Shown: in pieces, positions 9,943 to 22,600 of the stretch
Layout: the number at the start of each line of letters is the position of its first letter
Numbering within the stretch: position 1 is the stretch's first letter
Origin: Carposina sasakii
Taxonomy: Eukaryota; Arthropoda; Insecta; Lepidoptera; Carposinidae
Direction of reading: 5' to 3'
Length of the DNA stretch: 64,000 nt
Assembly: GCA_014607495.2 (NCBI GenBank)
Contig: CP053156.1
Location: 1,612,001 to 1,676,000, forward strand
Made by a program: the position numbers and the translations under genes
Notes under the pieces: generated by a model
The model's database searches: none
The model's input: only the letters and a program-made list of their open reading frames with translations
What the model was told of the DNA's origin: nothing

Positions 9943-10892
9943 GGCGAAAAATTCCAATTGAAACCATAGAAATTATGATTAAATCTCTCGCCAATAACAC
10001 TATCAATCAATATAATGTTGCACTTAAGCGCTGGTATTCCTTCTGCTCAGAAAATAATATAGACTATCTAGATAGTTCGATAACATCAATTCTAAAATTT
10101 CTGACTGATGAGTTTCATAGAGGCGCCAGTCTTGGGACTTTAAACTCATTTCGCTCCGCGTTAAAGTTGATATTATCGAAGGAATCTACAGAAAATGATT
10201 ACATTTCTAGATTTTTTAAGGGTGTATTTAAAATCAGACCAAATTTCCCTAAATATAGCACTACATGGAATCCTAACTTGGTGTTAGATCATCTCTCGAA
10301 ATTGTATCCAAATGAAGGACTTTCTCTTAAAGATATTTCTAAAAAATTAGTAACGTTACTTGCGTTGTCCACGGGACAACGGATGCAAACGTTATCCTTG
10401 ATCAAAACCAAGGACATTAATGTTACCGATTCCTGTATACTAATTACAATTAACGAGATCATAAAGACATCAGCACCAAATAGACAGAATCCTCGGTTAA
10501 TTATACCTTTTTTTGTAAATAAGCCATCTATATGCCCCGCAACAACTTTGATTTGTTATATGGATAAAGTAAAACCATTTAGAACTACCGAAAATAATGA
10601 TAGACTAATCCAAACCTATAAAAAGCCTATACATAATTGTACTTCGCAATCAATCAGCCGTTGGATAAAGGAAACTCTCGGTGATAGTGGCGTTGATGTT
10701 AATATCTTTTCTGCATATAGTATTCGACATGCGTCTACGTCGGCTGCTCATAGAGCAGGAGTCTCGATCGAAATCATTAAAAAGACTGCCGGCTGGTCAG
10801 GAAACTCGGTTTGTTTTGCGAAATTTTATAATCAACCTCTTGTTACTTCCATAGAAGATAAAAGCTTTGCTGAAGGTGTATACAAAATATAA
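9891..10892 (+). CDS. DIRS tyrosine recombinase
   Basis: 333 residues, intact, overlapping the end of the RT-RNase H frame by 52 nt. It would cut and join the circular cDNA into the genome in place of an integrase. N-terminal SAM-like DNA-binding half at about residues 35-110 (N-Q-Y-N-V-A-L-K-R-W). Catalytic half: Arg164 in S-T-G-Q-R, box II A-Y-S-I-R-H (Tyr276, Arg279, His280), Trp302 in A-G-W-S, and the nucleophile Tyr313 in F-A-K-F-Y-N. The usual His of the H-x-x-R motif appears to be Tyr276 here; a His follows the Arg directly. Length and motif order fit DIRS recombinases. The ATG at 9891 is the first in frame and is used as start, but a longer or re-initiated form cannot be excluded. Confidence 0.93.
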   Translation: MEKTYPGLRDTIRESYLRRKIPIETIEIMIKSLANNTINQYNVALKRWYSFCSENNIDYLDSSITSILKFLTDEFHRGASLGTLNSFRSALKLILSKESTENDYISRFFKGVFKIRPNFPKYSTTWNPNLVLDHLSKLYPNEGLSLKDISKKLVTLLALSTGQRMQTLSLIKTKDINVTDSCILITINEIIKTSAPNRQNPRLIIPFFVNKPSICPATTLICYMDKVKPFRTTENNDRLIQTYKKPIHNCTSQSISRWIKETLGDSGVDVNIFSAYSIRHASTSAAHRAGVSIEIIKKTAGWSGNSVCFAKFYNQPLVTSIEDKSFAEGVYKI

Positions 10893-11072
10893 CACTGGAT
10901 GTATGTTATAGCTACCATTTGGTTAATATTTTTACTTTGCCTAGATAATTAAGACTACTTTAAGTGTTTATGATTGAAATACATAATTAACAAAAATTTC
11001 AGTGTATATTTTTATTATTTCTTTATTGAAAAGTAAATGTTCCGTTTCACAAAATAATGTACGCTAAACATC

Positions 11073-11190
11073 TACATTGTATATTAAATCTCGAGGATGC
11101 AACATTAAAGTATAATTTATGGTTAATTGAACTTACCTTAAGTGAACTTCAACCAAAATTATACGAGATGTTGCATCCGAAGAGATTTAA
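11073..11190. repeat. DIRS internal complementary region
   Basis: Two joined parts. 11073-11115 is the reverse complement of 6527-6570 (left end), and 11116-11190 is the reverse complement of 11374-11448 (right end). The junction near 11115/11116 therefore records how the two ends meet in the circular intermediate. A run of nine to ten C follows at 11192. Confidence 0.92.
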
Positions 11191-11270
11191 CACCCCCCCC
11201 CAATCCCAGTATTATACAGTCAAAAATATTTAATAACCCTGTTTATTTGTGAAACGACACGAGCTCTAAA

Positions 11271-11448
11271 ACGAATGAAGTGACAGCTGACGTTTGGTAT
11301 AGACAAAATTCACTTTTTTTTTATCTGAACAGTGTGGCAATGCAATACATAGGAAGACGGACTACATTGTATATTAAATCTCTTCGGATGCAACATCTCG
11401 TATAATTTTGGTTGAAGTTCACTTAAGGTAAGTTCAATTAACCATAAA
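11271..11448 (-). repeat. Right inverted terminal repeat of the DIRS element, with right-end extension
   Basis: 11271-11396 pairs with the left repeat; 11397-11448 is the extra right-end part that is found only in the internal complementary region. As usual in DIRS elements the two terminal repeats are not the same length. Confidence 0.9.
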
Positions 11449-11777
11449 GTATAAGTAATAGTGTAAAAATTCCGTCTGCCAAGCAGGCGCTAAAGTCAAA
11501 CACCGACGACACGCGAGTGATCGGAATTAGACTCGAACGAAATGGTATCTCATACTTCGAACCCAAATCCTGTGCTTGTGACGGTGCAACATGTTGCTTT
11601 GATATTATTGCACAACTTTTGGTTTATTTGCATCGAGTAGACTGTTTTATCATTTTTTTTAACCAAAATGTCTACCTATTCTACATTATGTCTTTTTGGA
11701 TAGACGACGAAAAGAAATGGCACAGATTGCAACCAGATACATAGGTTTACATTATCGGCTCCGCAATGCGGCAACAT

Positions 11778-11837
11778 CCTATAGGTAAAAAGGTATTATT
11801 CGAAACACCTATAGGTAAAAAGGTATTATTCGAAACA
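11778..11837 (+). repeat. 30-bp direct duplication
   Basis: The 30-bp unit beginning CCTATAGGTAAAAAGG occurs twice head to tail (11778-11807, 11808-11837) without a difference, so it is a recent duplication. Confidence 0.95.
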
Positions 11838-12846
11838 TTCACTAAGTCAATCTATGAAAACATCAAGAAGCAAAGGTATTATTATTATTGAACTTAGCTT
11901 CTATTTGTCTGCAGTTTATTTCAGTTTTTGAAATAAACGCACCGCTCTTCAAACTTTTTTGGAATGACATAAAAATTAATATCTCATTACCCATTACCTT
12001 TATATCTTCTTTTCTAAGGGATGTGGTAGGTAACCGAACCCATGACATAATTTAAATATTGGCAATTATTTCCTTAGTAACGGAATATTTTGTGGCTAAT
12101 ATAACTATGATTTTAAAGTCAAATTAATTACATTTAAAATATTGACGTAGGTATATGGTTATTAACATAATATGTGGTTATTTGTCTAATAAATCTATTA
12201 GAATAACTAATTAATCACTGCATGTTAGATATTTCTGGTCATTAATATCAGGGGAGCAGTATAGGTATTCATATCAATGATTTAAAAATTAATTTTGATG
12301 AAGTAAGGACTTAATTAGTTAATATTTAATGTACTTACTTGCATGTAAATTTTAGGATATAATAACAAAAAATTAACCATTGCAAATTATTTGTGAAAGA
12401 ACAACATCTTTATAACATATACATACCAGCTACTTCTGTTTTTTTTTGTTATTTGTGTAAGTAAAGTTAAGTGAACAGAGTTAGTTATTTTTATCAATCG
12501 GCTTACAGATAAGTTAATTTGCTTACTAGAAATACCCATTTGCAGTCTACCAATTGCTCTAACATTCAAATATCCACAAATATAATTCAGCTCTGAAACA
12601 AACCACAAGGGTGTGCGCTCAAAATCTTAGTGAGCTTCACCGATTGAGGTGGACGGATGCGTGCGATTATAATTAGGATTGTATTTCTGATTCCGACGAA
12701 GCGGCGTATGGCGGCACAGTTGAATTCCATCTGAGTCATTGTGCCCGTTTTGTAGTCTTTATTTTCGTAAAACACTTAACCCTCTCTCACGTATCATTGT
12801 TTCTCATTACGCTTTTTAAGATATCAATAAACTCTGCGTTTTGAAT

Positions 12847-12894
12847 TCAAAGTTGATCGTCAGTTTTATTTCAAAGTTGATCATTAGTTTTATT
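12847..12894 (+). repeat. 24-bp direct duplication
   Basis: Two tandem 24-bp units starting TCAAAGTTGATC, differing at two positions. Confidence 0.9.
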
Positions 12895-13851
12895 TCAGTT
12901 GCGCATTACATCAATAACGCCACGAATCATTTTATCGAAGTTATTAAATTATCTTTTTGAAAGTGACCAATTTCAATGTAATTTTTTTTAATGTTCCCTC
13001 CGAAACTACCTGATGCCAAAGAGGATAAAACTAGAGAGGCCTTAGTTAAAAACAATAACGATCTTAAAATAATCACTAAATATTGTAGGTGAAGCCTTCT
13101 GATTAGTTCTACAGCAACTAGGTACCTACTTAAGTTTATATGCTCTATTAAAAGATACAATCCCATCGACCCAGCCGCGCGGCCCTAGAAAGCTGTGCGT
13201 GCACATTTCTTCGCGCAAACGAGTCGAGCATGCAAATAGGTTTATATATATTTAATGTACTATACGTATAATTGTGCAGAAATAAATATATTGATGGTAA
13301 TGATCAGCAAGGCAACAAGTCGGTTGCCACGCGCGATTGGCGACATATTTCCCGAGCGACGACGACGCTCAGAACAGGTTTGCGAGTAAAGGTGCATTTA
13401 TACGCGAAACAACGTTACAATTTTCATTATGCTCTCGTATTAAATACACAAGATGCTATAAATAAACTAGAACAAAATCATTTCATGACTAGAACCGCGC
13501 TTTTTCAATTTGAAAGTTATGTTAACAGACATATTTCCACAGAATTAATAACAGCAGTACTGCTTCCCATTTTTTCTTCCTGAAGTAATACACCACTCAA
13601 AATCAGTAAGATGAAACTTAAACTAATCTGATTCAAGGAGAGCAGTCTATGCGAGCCTTAAGGGCATGTATGTAACTGCAGTAATATGTTCGCTTGCCAC
13701 ACTGCATTATATGTACCACTTACAGGACCACTCTAACAATTTGACTCTACTTCTATTTCAACTTTGCATTCGTTTACTGGGTACATAGATAATACTTGGA
13801 AGATAATTATTATCTATGTACCTACAAAAGTATTATGTTTAACCTTTAATA

Positions 13852-14329
13852 TACAGGGTGTTTGTGACAGCCAGGCAAATATTGATATGGCAACTTCAGA
13901 CCATGATTCTGAAACGAAAACCACTGGAAATTTACGCAGGAAAATTCCAAAATTTTCCGTCAATTCGTATATATATATATATATATATATATTTTTTTTA
14001 TTGTGTAGTTCTTTTAAGTAGGCCTTAGATATTGCTTAAAAACAAAATTTTAAACTATGGATCATTTTCAAAAAAAAAAGTTGGTCCCAAAAAACAACCA
14101 CAATGGAGAGTCACAAATGATCCAAAAAACAGCAATGTATCACACAATAACCAATAAGCCAATTTAACTAGTCACAGGATCATCCGATACAATTGGCGCG
14201 GAAAGCAAACATTGCGGACAATCAAATTAAAAATGCATTTCCTGCGAGTAATAACACTGTCGTATAACTCAAAACAATGGTACTTGTTCAGTATTTCAGT
14301 ATTTGCCTGGCTGTCACACACACCCTGTA
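13852..14329 (+). mobile_element. Mariner-like MITE, family A, copy 1
   Basis: Ends carry inverted repeats of about 33 bp: TACAGGGTGTTTGTGACAGC at the left and its complement at the right, both running into CAGGCAAATA. The ends in CAGGGTG with TA flanks suggest a Tc1/mariner type of element. No transposase frame remains. The second copy lies inverted at 57589-58064. Confidence 0.8.
13968..13991. repeat. (TA)n microsatellite
   Basis: Twelve TA units followed by a T run, inside the MITE; absent from the second copy. Confidence 0.95.
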
Positions 14330-15296
14330 GGCTGTAAAAATTCAAAATCTATCGTTCTATGGTAGAGCTAATGTAAGTAAACTGGTTACTCCAAACCGTC
14401 AAAGACGCAAACAAAGAGAAACTAAATCAATTAGGTAGAAAGTAACCATATGGAAAGCTGGATCAAAATATTTTATTATATTTATGATAATTTGGAATAC
14501 CTGTCCATTTCCACGATTCTGAAACAGAAATATCAGATGTGCAACGCTTTTATGAGGCGGCCCCATTGGAGCTGGGTGTAGTCGTAGAGTCGGTATAGTA
14601 ATATAATATCAGTAGGGAAAAAGATATACATATAATATTTAAGGATTCTAATATTCGCTAACTCTGGACTCCTAATAGGCTTTAAAACGTTTTTGAAATC
14701 GCAAATGTGACACTTATGTAGTATGTAATTGCAGAAAAATCTTGTCGTCCAGACATATTTACATAGATGTAACCTAGTGTACATTCAATTTTTTATCATT
14801 CAAAAAGTATTTGGAAAAATGACTATCACGTCGTCGTGTCATATTTTATTGCAACGCAACGCCCCGGAGCGAGTCCACTGCTCTAAACTATTTCAGCTCA
14901 ACGTGATAGTTGCAAAACCACGGCCTGACGATAATAGCCCGATCGTAAAATAAACACGGCAACTGTGATTTATAACTGTTGTCACCGTGGAAAAACTGAC
15001 TTTTTAATTCTCCGTTTTCAACGCTTTGATGATGAGCTATTGTTAAACTGCAACCGAGTATGAACATCACGTGAATTCATACGTCTGGTCTCTGTTAGGG
15101 TGACATCATACGGATTAAAAGATTGACATAAGTATTAAGCTGCTTTGGTAGTAGTTTCAGCATAGGTATTCAGAATTTCTTCTATCTGCTTCAATCATCT
15201 CTTGAGTATCACTATTTTTCTTAGGCCCATGGCTAGTCAGATAAAAATCTTTATTGTGAGTGTAGGTCCTATAAATTCTTATGCAAGGAAGAGCCT
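14330..15296. other. Non-coding stretch, no gene seen
   Basis: No supported exon or shared repeat. Confidence 0.5.
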
Positions 15297-15415
15297 CGTA
15301 CATACATATAATCACGCCTTTATCCCTTATGGGGTAGACAGAGCGCCAAGGGCCGGTAGAACCACATGGTGCCACTTCTGGCCAATTTTGAGGGTATAGT
15401 TCAGATGTACAAGTT
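15297..15415. repeat. Interspersed repeat, copy 2 of 2
   Basis: Partner of 2318-2423, same orientation; see that entry. Confidence 0.7.
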
Positions 15416-15522
15416 CGGTTAGTAGTGACAGGTGTCATTCACCGTATTGTACGATCTAGATATCAACATTTTGGTTTTTTACACTTTACTTATTTAAAAA
15501 CATTCTAGTGTTTTTCCCCCAA

Positions 15523-16096
15523 GTTAAACGGCTCTTTAATCAACACAGGCCGCTCGAACTCATCCCGCGGGATGAGTTGACCTATTCAATGTTTTCAATC
15601 GGTCAACAAATCCCACTGATACTTTTTATGATTATACAGTAGTGAACAAAATTAATTTACGTATTTTAAAACTATGATTTCAATTACCTTCACGTAGTAC
15701 CTATTAAGTACATGTGTATTAATAAAACAACGGTCATTTTTTATTGTATAGTTTTATTTTATTATTTTTAATAAATTTTAATAACCAAAAATAATAAATG
15801 TTTCTTTTTCAAATCTTTAAACAATGTTGTAAGTACATACTAAATTTCATTTTCTTATTATTTATCAAACGGCTGTGATTTTTTAATAATACCTCAGTAT
15901 AACAACCAAATCCATAGTATGTCATTATTTTCCCCAAACACAAGTGTACTTAAATTGCAAATAACACAATGCATAACATTTTTTTAATAAAGTGGAATGA
16001 ATTGACTAAGAAAAAGTAATTAAATTTATGATTCAGCCAACTCATCCCGCGGGATAAGTTTGAAGCGGGATGAGTTGACTAAAGAGCCAGTTAAAC
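15523..16096. mobile_element. MITE-like element with palindromic ends
   Basis: Left end GTTAAACGGCTCTTTAATCA and right end (reverse complement) GTTTAACTGGCTCTTTAGTC form imperfect inverted repeats. Next to each lies the palindrome CTCATCCCGCGGGATGAG or a variant of it. The core is AT-rich with no ORF. Confidence 0.65.
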
Positions 16097-16934
16097 GTAG
16101 GTACTTAAATCACCAGCCTGTTCAGGCTAGATACATCCTCCGGTGTATGAAACGTGTCTCGTGTGTGCAGCGCCTTTAGTGTAACCTTTACAGTTTTATT
16201 GTTATTTATTTATAGAGTATGGTACATTGTACATTGATATACTAGTCACTAAATACTTTTTTATGGATGGATGGAAGAATATACTCTTTGCAAAAAAATC
16301 CTCTAATCAGTATGAATTGCATATTAAATGTCATTGTTTAAATTTTATGTAAGAACCATGGAGAAGAAATAAAAGCTTGTTCATGGTAAGAACATTATCG
16401 ATGACTGTTTGGCTTAAAAATCAATATGTAGGTACATACATACATACATTGTAATATAATTTTTTGGATTGTTTCTAAGCATCAAAGAATAGTAGTATCT
16501 GCATTATTCGCGATCAAGCCATAAGTGAAAACCATTTTCACATTTTATCCTATTTCGGGAAAAAGAGGTAAGAAAATATTGAGCAACCTTATTAAACCGA
16601 CACTTGCGTAGGCGTGATGATTATTAAAACCCTATTGCCGCCGCATTACCATGAACGTGCTACGTGCTACATACAATGCAGATAAAACAGTTTTATCAAA
16701 GCTATCCAACGTCACAGACATTATCTCTTTCGATAAGATTTTCAGCATACCAAATAGGTACAGTGAACACGTTTTAATCGCAACTGTAAAATAAACATGA
16801 CTAGACATCGGCATAAGCCTTGAATTTAAATGTGAAGTATCAAATTTACTCTACCTAGTAACACTATTTTAACTTTGACAAAATATCGTTGTCAAGGTCA
16901 TCGCATCAGGTAGTCTCGTGGATAATGACAAGAA
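16097..16934. other. Non-coding stretch, no gene seen
   Basis: No supported exon; no repeat shared within the window. Confidence 0.5.
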
Positions 16935-17241
16935 CAGCACCGGTATGATGAATTTGATGAAAGCGAGATGTCTCACTTTTAAACGTCAAATCCACAGAGC
17001 TAAGTAATAACTAGACAAGGCAAGTGTTTCTACTTATTGTGTAAAAAGGGACTGCAAACCACTTCTATCAGCCCTAATTCCTTCAGTCCTGGCTTGAGAA
17101 CGAGTGTCTATTCTAATTCTTAAGTCTATTTTTTACATGCAAAGTACATCCACTTAGTTTATCTAGTTATTAATAGCTCTGTGAATTTGATGTTTAAAAG
17201 TGAGACATCTCGCTCTCACAAAATTCATCATACCGGTGCAG
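16935..17241. mobile_element. MITE with ~80-bp terminal inverted repeats
   Basis: 16935-17013 and 17165-17241 are inverted copies (GCACCGGTATGATGAATTT ... GAGATGTCTCACTTTTAAAC) with few mismatches, around a core of about 150 bp. No ORF. Class unknown. Confidence 0.8.
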
Positions 17242-18224
17242 ATCCATCCATAGACGCACGAACAAAATATACTGTAAGTAAACGAAAATATTGGGAAGAG
17301 TGTTTAAATTAGAACGCCTAAAGCCGACGAAGACAGCGGTAGGAGGTTGTTGACGTTTCGTAGCGAGTAGACATTTTTATGAATGAATAGGCCGGAGGGC
17401 GGAATAGTGGCACGCTCGGAACGCGGACGGCACTCCGGCGCACGCGCCGCTTTCCCGACTTTCCACGCTAAGTCACCGCATGTACACAATGACTATTTTA
17501 ATACTTTTAACACAATAAGAATCGTATGTATTTATTTAAATTAAATATATCTGTATCCCGATTATTTTAGATTACATTAAAATATCAGCGCGCACGACAG
17601 CAGTTATCGCATATTATCTGCGACGCTTATCTATCGTCAATCGATTTTGTGATTGCTATCATTTAATACTGTAATTTAACCAGTTTTTGGACATATTGTT
17701 ATGAATCGCATCGGAAAACGATTTACAAGTAGATACCTTCTAATGACAAGATAAATAAATTGATAGTTGTCACACGTCAACGGTGAAGAATGCTGCGGCC
17801 GGCAGATGAGCGAGATGGACGATTAAAACTATTTTGAAGTCGTGCGAAATGCAAGCGAAGATTAACAGCGCGTCCACAAGGACATTACGGGGCACGCTAC
17901 CCGCCTGTAGTGCGCAGGTAGCGACCAGAGGACATGCCCATTGTTTATCGTTGCTAATTATTATGCCTCGGCGCAGACGCTTGACGACCGCCGCCCGCGC
18001 TGCGCAAAAACTCTGCCTTGACAAAACATCGACTACCTGAGAATTACAATATCAAACTATTTTTTGCTTCTCATTCTACAATGTGCGAGTGTTAGATCAT
18101 TTATGTTAGATTCAAATTAATATTAGTTATTCATAAATAAATCATAATCGCAAAACTGCTCCGTTTGGAACGTGATTATCGTCATTTAGCGTTGACAGAT
18201 GATCGCAACTATCGCAGTCGCAGT
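17242..18224. other. Upstream region of the MIZ gene
   Basis: No coding exon seen. Two more GC-rich patches (17325-17480 and 17775-18030) lie within 1 kb of the promoter zone and could hold regulatory sites, but I see no specific motif. Confidence 0.4.
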
Positions 18225-18520
18225 ATCGCGCTCGATTGAGGACCGTTACGTGAAAACATCGAGCGCGCGGGGCGGGGCGGCGGCGACGGTGGCGCCGACT
18301 GCGGCCGATCAGCGAGTGTAGACGACGACGTCCGGGCGGGGGAGGGGGGGTGCGCCACTTATCGCGGCGAGCTGGCAACGTCGCGCGGGTGGGAGCGCCC
18401 CGCACCGCAACCTCTCACTCACCGCCGGCTCACTAGCCAGTGTTACCTTTGACGGTCGAACGTATGGTTGCTTCCCGGCAGTGACGTCGCCGACCACACT
18501 CGCGCGGCACGTCTATAATG
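18225..18520 (+). promoter_or_regulatory. GC-rich promoter zone of the MIZ-domain gene
   Basis: A sharp rise in GC and CpG content (GGGGCGGGGCGGCGGCG at about 18269; more at 18330-18420) in AT-rich surroundings, just upstream of a long stretch with 5'-UTR character (many AGTGAA and GTGAAC words) and about 1.1 kb before a good splice donor. No clear TATA box. The start site itself cannot be fixed by eye. Confidence 0.5.
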
Positions 18521-19617
18521 TTTCGGTGAACTCGAATCGGACTTGTGGGTTTACGATAAATTACTTCGTTTGTGCCTCCCAAAAATTCTGGAGTACAGTG
18601 CAAGGAATAAACAATACCCTGGATTTATTATATTTAGTGAACTGTGACAATTTGGATTTTTAACCGAAGAAAACAGTGCAGTGAACTACCGAAAAAGGAT
18701 CTTGTGAACAAATTATTGGATTGTGTTTAAAAATATTTCTGGATGACAAAAAGTGCAACCACGTGTGACGTGAAATTAAAAAGTAATTAAAAGTGATTTT
18801 TAAAATGTTTGGTATTGTTGATTTTTTTAAAACAAGTTCAAGAGAAATTATATATTTATTATAGGATATGATGTAAAAAATATCAAAATAAACAAAAATA
18901 AATATTTAACATTGAAATAAAATATTCGTACTGAATTTATTAAAATCAACAGTCCAACGCATCTCGTAAAATTAGAGCTTGACTTGGGAGTTTACGCTGG
19001 GTTCGCTCAGCTGATCTGTCAGACAGAATTTACTACGAACGGAACGTTCATCAACGTGCGTGCGTGACGTGACGTTTCAAGTTTTTGAGCTGAAACCAGT
19101 TGCTGAATTTTGCATATTCATTTTGGTTTTTTAAAAAGTTACCATAAAAAATAAGAGAAATATTTAAACATTTACATGAAAAATACAGCTAAAGAAATGA
19201 AAAATAGTGCCAGTGAAAAAAACGAAGAAGCAAAATATAAACAAAGGCATCACCGTGATGAACGTTTCGTCGCGTGTTGATGTTTGACTGCGATCGGCTG
19301 AAGTGAAATTTACGTGCGATGTGACACGATAACAAAACGTGTGCGTTTACTCGAACACAGTACATACGTGCATAAATCGAGAATAAATCTTGCAAAAAAT
19401 ACCGAGATATTGCACTTATTATTTTGTTGCGAAGTTTCGGATCTACAAGGAGTGCATCGTGTTTCAGGAGGTGATCTTGAGCCGACAGAACGGCGAACTC
19501 AGCGGGCACAGCCGGATACGCGGGGTCCAACATTACTTACCCGGGAGCCCAAGCTCCCGAAAGTGGCAAATACAACCCTTTGCAAGGGACATTAGGATAC
19601 AAAGTTCATCCGTCTAG
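18521..19617 (+). other. tna: Probable 5' exon(s) of the MIZ-domain gene
   Basis: The stretch ends at the donor TCTAG|GTGAGT (19618). Most of it looks like untranslated leader. The last part may code: from 19481, read in the frame that joins in phase to exon A at 23664, it gives about 45 residues rich in G, Y, P, S and A with no stop, in the style of the low-complexity region of this family. That frame has a stop at 19478-19480 and no ATG after it; an ACG at 19490 sits in a good context (A at -3, G at +4). All three frames are open here, so the coding claim is moderate. The 5' boundary of the exon is a guess. Confidence 0.5.
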
Positions 19618-22600
19618 GTGAGTTATTTGAAGTTATAATGTGACATTAAGGTTTTTATCAGCGTGCGCACTTAACTATGTCGTCAAGGTAAAATCATCAT
19701 GCTTGTCAAATTTAACTCATTTACAAAAATGCAATTTCTTCAAGAATTTCCTCTATTTATTTAACAGATTAATTTCTTAAACGCCTTTAATTGAGATTTA
19801 ATTGATTACTTTTATTTACACAGGTGTTAACGTTTGGTTAAGTGACATGCTGATAATATTCTTATCAAATTTTTTGTACTTATATATATTGTAGTTTTTT
19901 CCATTTCATATGATTGTCTTTTGTGTTTAATTAGTTTCTGATAAAGTGCACCGTTCAGTACCAACGTAGGTATTTTTGTTAGTTCTCGTCGTCTTTATCG
20001 CTTATTGGCGTATTTCATACCGTACAGTTTTTATCTTATCCGGAACAAGTTTGTTTACATTTCAACAAAACGCTGAAACGTGACTCGCTTACCTGTACCA
20101 CCTTATCATTGTTAACAAGCAATAAAATCAAAAATAATGGCACCTACGTAAATACCACTATTATCGTTATAACGTAAAAATTAAATATATCGCTGCAATA
20201 TTAACGCTCATAATCCGATATGGATAAATAACAGTTCAAACATTATTTAAAACTGATCGAATCCCTTCACAAATGAGGGGTGACTTAAAAGTGGCATTGT
20301 CGACCGCGCATCGCTGCAATTATAATGAAATGTGCTCTTCCATTCACACGCACAAATGCTCAGAGCACCCAGCACCCACACTCGCGCATGCCACGCACAC
20401 ATCGACTGCGCACTCACACTAGCGCCGCCTGATACTCACACAGAGGCGCGCAATGGGAATGCATGCGGTGACTGCACTTTAACGCTCACAATAAACACAA
20501 ACAAACAAAACACTAACTGTGCGCATCGAATAGTTAAGGTTAAGACTCATTTGAACATCATTGTCTTTATCACATTTTTTAAATGAATGTTAATATTTTA
20601 TTGAACTCATTCTAATACGTGGATTTAGATAGTTATTGACGCGTGATTATTAGCATGTAATATAAGGGCAGGTGCTAAGTCGCTCAACGGCTTTGTTTTG
20701 TAGTTACCTTTACAAAACGACATATTGTTGACGGCTGCCTGCCTCTACACAAAACCAATGAGCAAATAATAATAAAAAGGGGAACATAATGCGTGTGAAT
20801 GAATAGAAGAACACAGGAAACATTGCGAACCAAAATCAAGAATGAAAAATCTGTAACGATCGCTAATAAACTTTGAACTCGAGAATGCTAAGTCAATGTC
20901 TGAGAAAGAATAGAAAATAAAGAAGTGGCTGTCATTAAAGGCGATAACAGAATGTAACAATAACAGATTTGTTAGTGTTCGTAAGTAATCGTGGGAAAAA
21001 ACGTCACTTCCAACGGGCGAGGCGGTTGGGGGCGGATGCACTGACAACCACTACACCACGTGCGCAGCAGGGTCGAACGAGTTCCTTTCAAACAAAACTA
21101 CCACGCTTCTTACACCGCTTTTGATTCAATTTCTACCGGCAATTAACTGGCAATTTAAATAATAACTATTATAAATATTAATAAGAAAATGAAAAAGATA
21201 TTTCACCCGAGTGAGATTTGAACTCACGACCTCTCGCATTCCGTGCATCGCTCTAATCAAAAGAGCTATTGGTTCACTTAAACTTATAACTTTTGCTATC
21301 GAATTGTCAGACATAATAGAGATAGTAATTTTAAATGGTATACAAAAGTTAAAGGTTTATGTGAGCAATACGGGTATAAATTCATCATGGACAAACAAAT
21401 TATTATCGGGAGGATCGCAATAAAGCCCCATATTGACGTGACCGTGCCCACTTACCCCTAAGCAACCGTTCCCCTTCCCGCATTATACACCCCGGGACAT
21501 TCGCCTCCATTTGTAACCCCCAGAATCTGCTCCTTGAACCATGATTCATTCTCCCAACCCGCGGCAGTAATTGACAAGAATTAGATAGAAATCGATGTGT
21601 GTAAATAAATTCTCATTGTTTAATTCAACTTTTTCTAATTGTTTGGATTATATTTTAATACATATAAAAATTTGTAATAATATTAATATGTGAAGCAAGT
21701 AATCTATGTAATTATAAGAGGTTCGTAAGATTTTAAATTGCACAAAAAAAAACAGGACTGAAATGTGAAAAGTTTGTTGATCAATTAGATAAAAAGTTAA
21801 ACAAAGCATGGATTCGTATTAAAACGTTAACACTAATAGCAATGTGCGCACAAGCCACAATGAAGTGGCATTTGAATGGGGGTGACCAACTGTCGCTAAA
21901 ACAAGGGTGAAACATGCCATGGCTTCACGCCACCCGATAGTAATCTAATACAAGACTCACGAATAATACTTATTTAACACTTCACTTAGACTAAAAACCA
22001 TGTCAAACAAATGAGGAAAATAAATCATTGAATAAATAGGAAATGATTGGCAAATGATAAAAAAAGCTGTACACGCAGCAATTGGTTTGAATGCGCGATT
22101 ATCGCCAGTGCCAATTAACCAGGAATTCAACACGTCTGCGCACCAATCTAAAATTAACTGCAGCCTATGTATCAAAATACGTACCTACGCGTTACTCGCT
22201 CATCTCTCAATACTATGCCAAACACCTTCCAGCTTCTCAAAATAGCGTCACATATATTAATTCATACGTAGCTGAGTACCTATATCTCATTTATTCGTGA
22301 ATCTACAAGAGCAAGTCAAGATGCCTACGTGCAAAGGTAGACATTTTGTCTGAAACAGCTTTCAATGAAAACCCTTCACAAAAAGAATGTTCTCAGAATT
22401 GCTTCAAAAGAAATGCCTGAGACGACCGCTTGTATTGAAGATCCCAAATATTTTGAACAGGCTATAAGTGATTATTCGGATGTGGTACCTCTCTTACAAA
22501 AAGTGCACCAGGATACAGAGCACACATTTTTTTATCGGCTACACATTTTAGTCGGCAAAAAGAAAAAAAGGCCAGACAAAACTATAAAAAGAAGTGCAGG

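Larger units (their letters stand above)
6527..11448 (+). mobile_element. DIRS-type tyrosine-recombinase retrotransposon, near full length
   Basis: About 4.9 kb. In order: left inverted terminal repeat (6527-6660), spliced gag ORF (6757-8075), RT-RNase H ORF (7868-9942, one frameshift), tyrosine recombinase ORF (9891-10892), internal complementary region (11073-11190) and right inverted terminal repeat (11271-11448). This is the textbook DIRS arrangement: no integrase or protease, and an internal region complementary to both outer ends that is thought to template circularisation of the cDNA. I see no target duplication, as expected for recombinase-mediated insertion. The two terminal repeats differ at few places and gag and recombinase are intact, so the copy looks fairly young, though the RT ORF is broken. 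The family (DIRS, rather than Ngaro or PAT) is inferred from the inverted ends and the RT style. Confidence 0.93.
11449..13851. other. Non-coding stretch, small direct repeats only
   Basis: No gene seen. 12610-12780 (minus strand) holds a 62-codon frame with unusual even base use, and 13272-13583 an open frame of 103 codons; neither shows a motif or splice context that I recognise, and both may be parts of old repeats. Confidence 0.45.

Noticed and set aside
18142..18497. Minus-strand open frames of 60-87 codons in the GC-rich zone
   Set aside because: Arginine- and proline-rich frames are expected by chance in GC-rich DNA; there is no splice context or motif, and the zone is better explained as a promoter.
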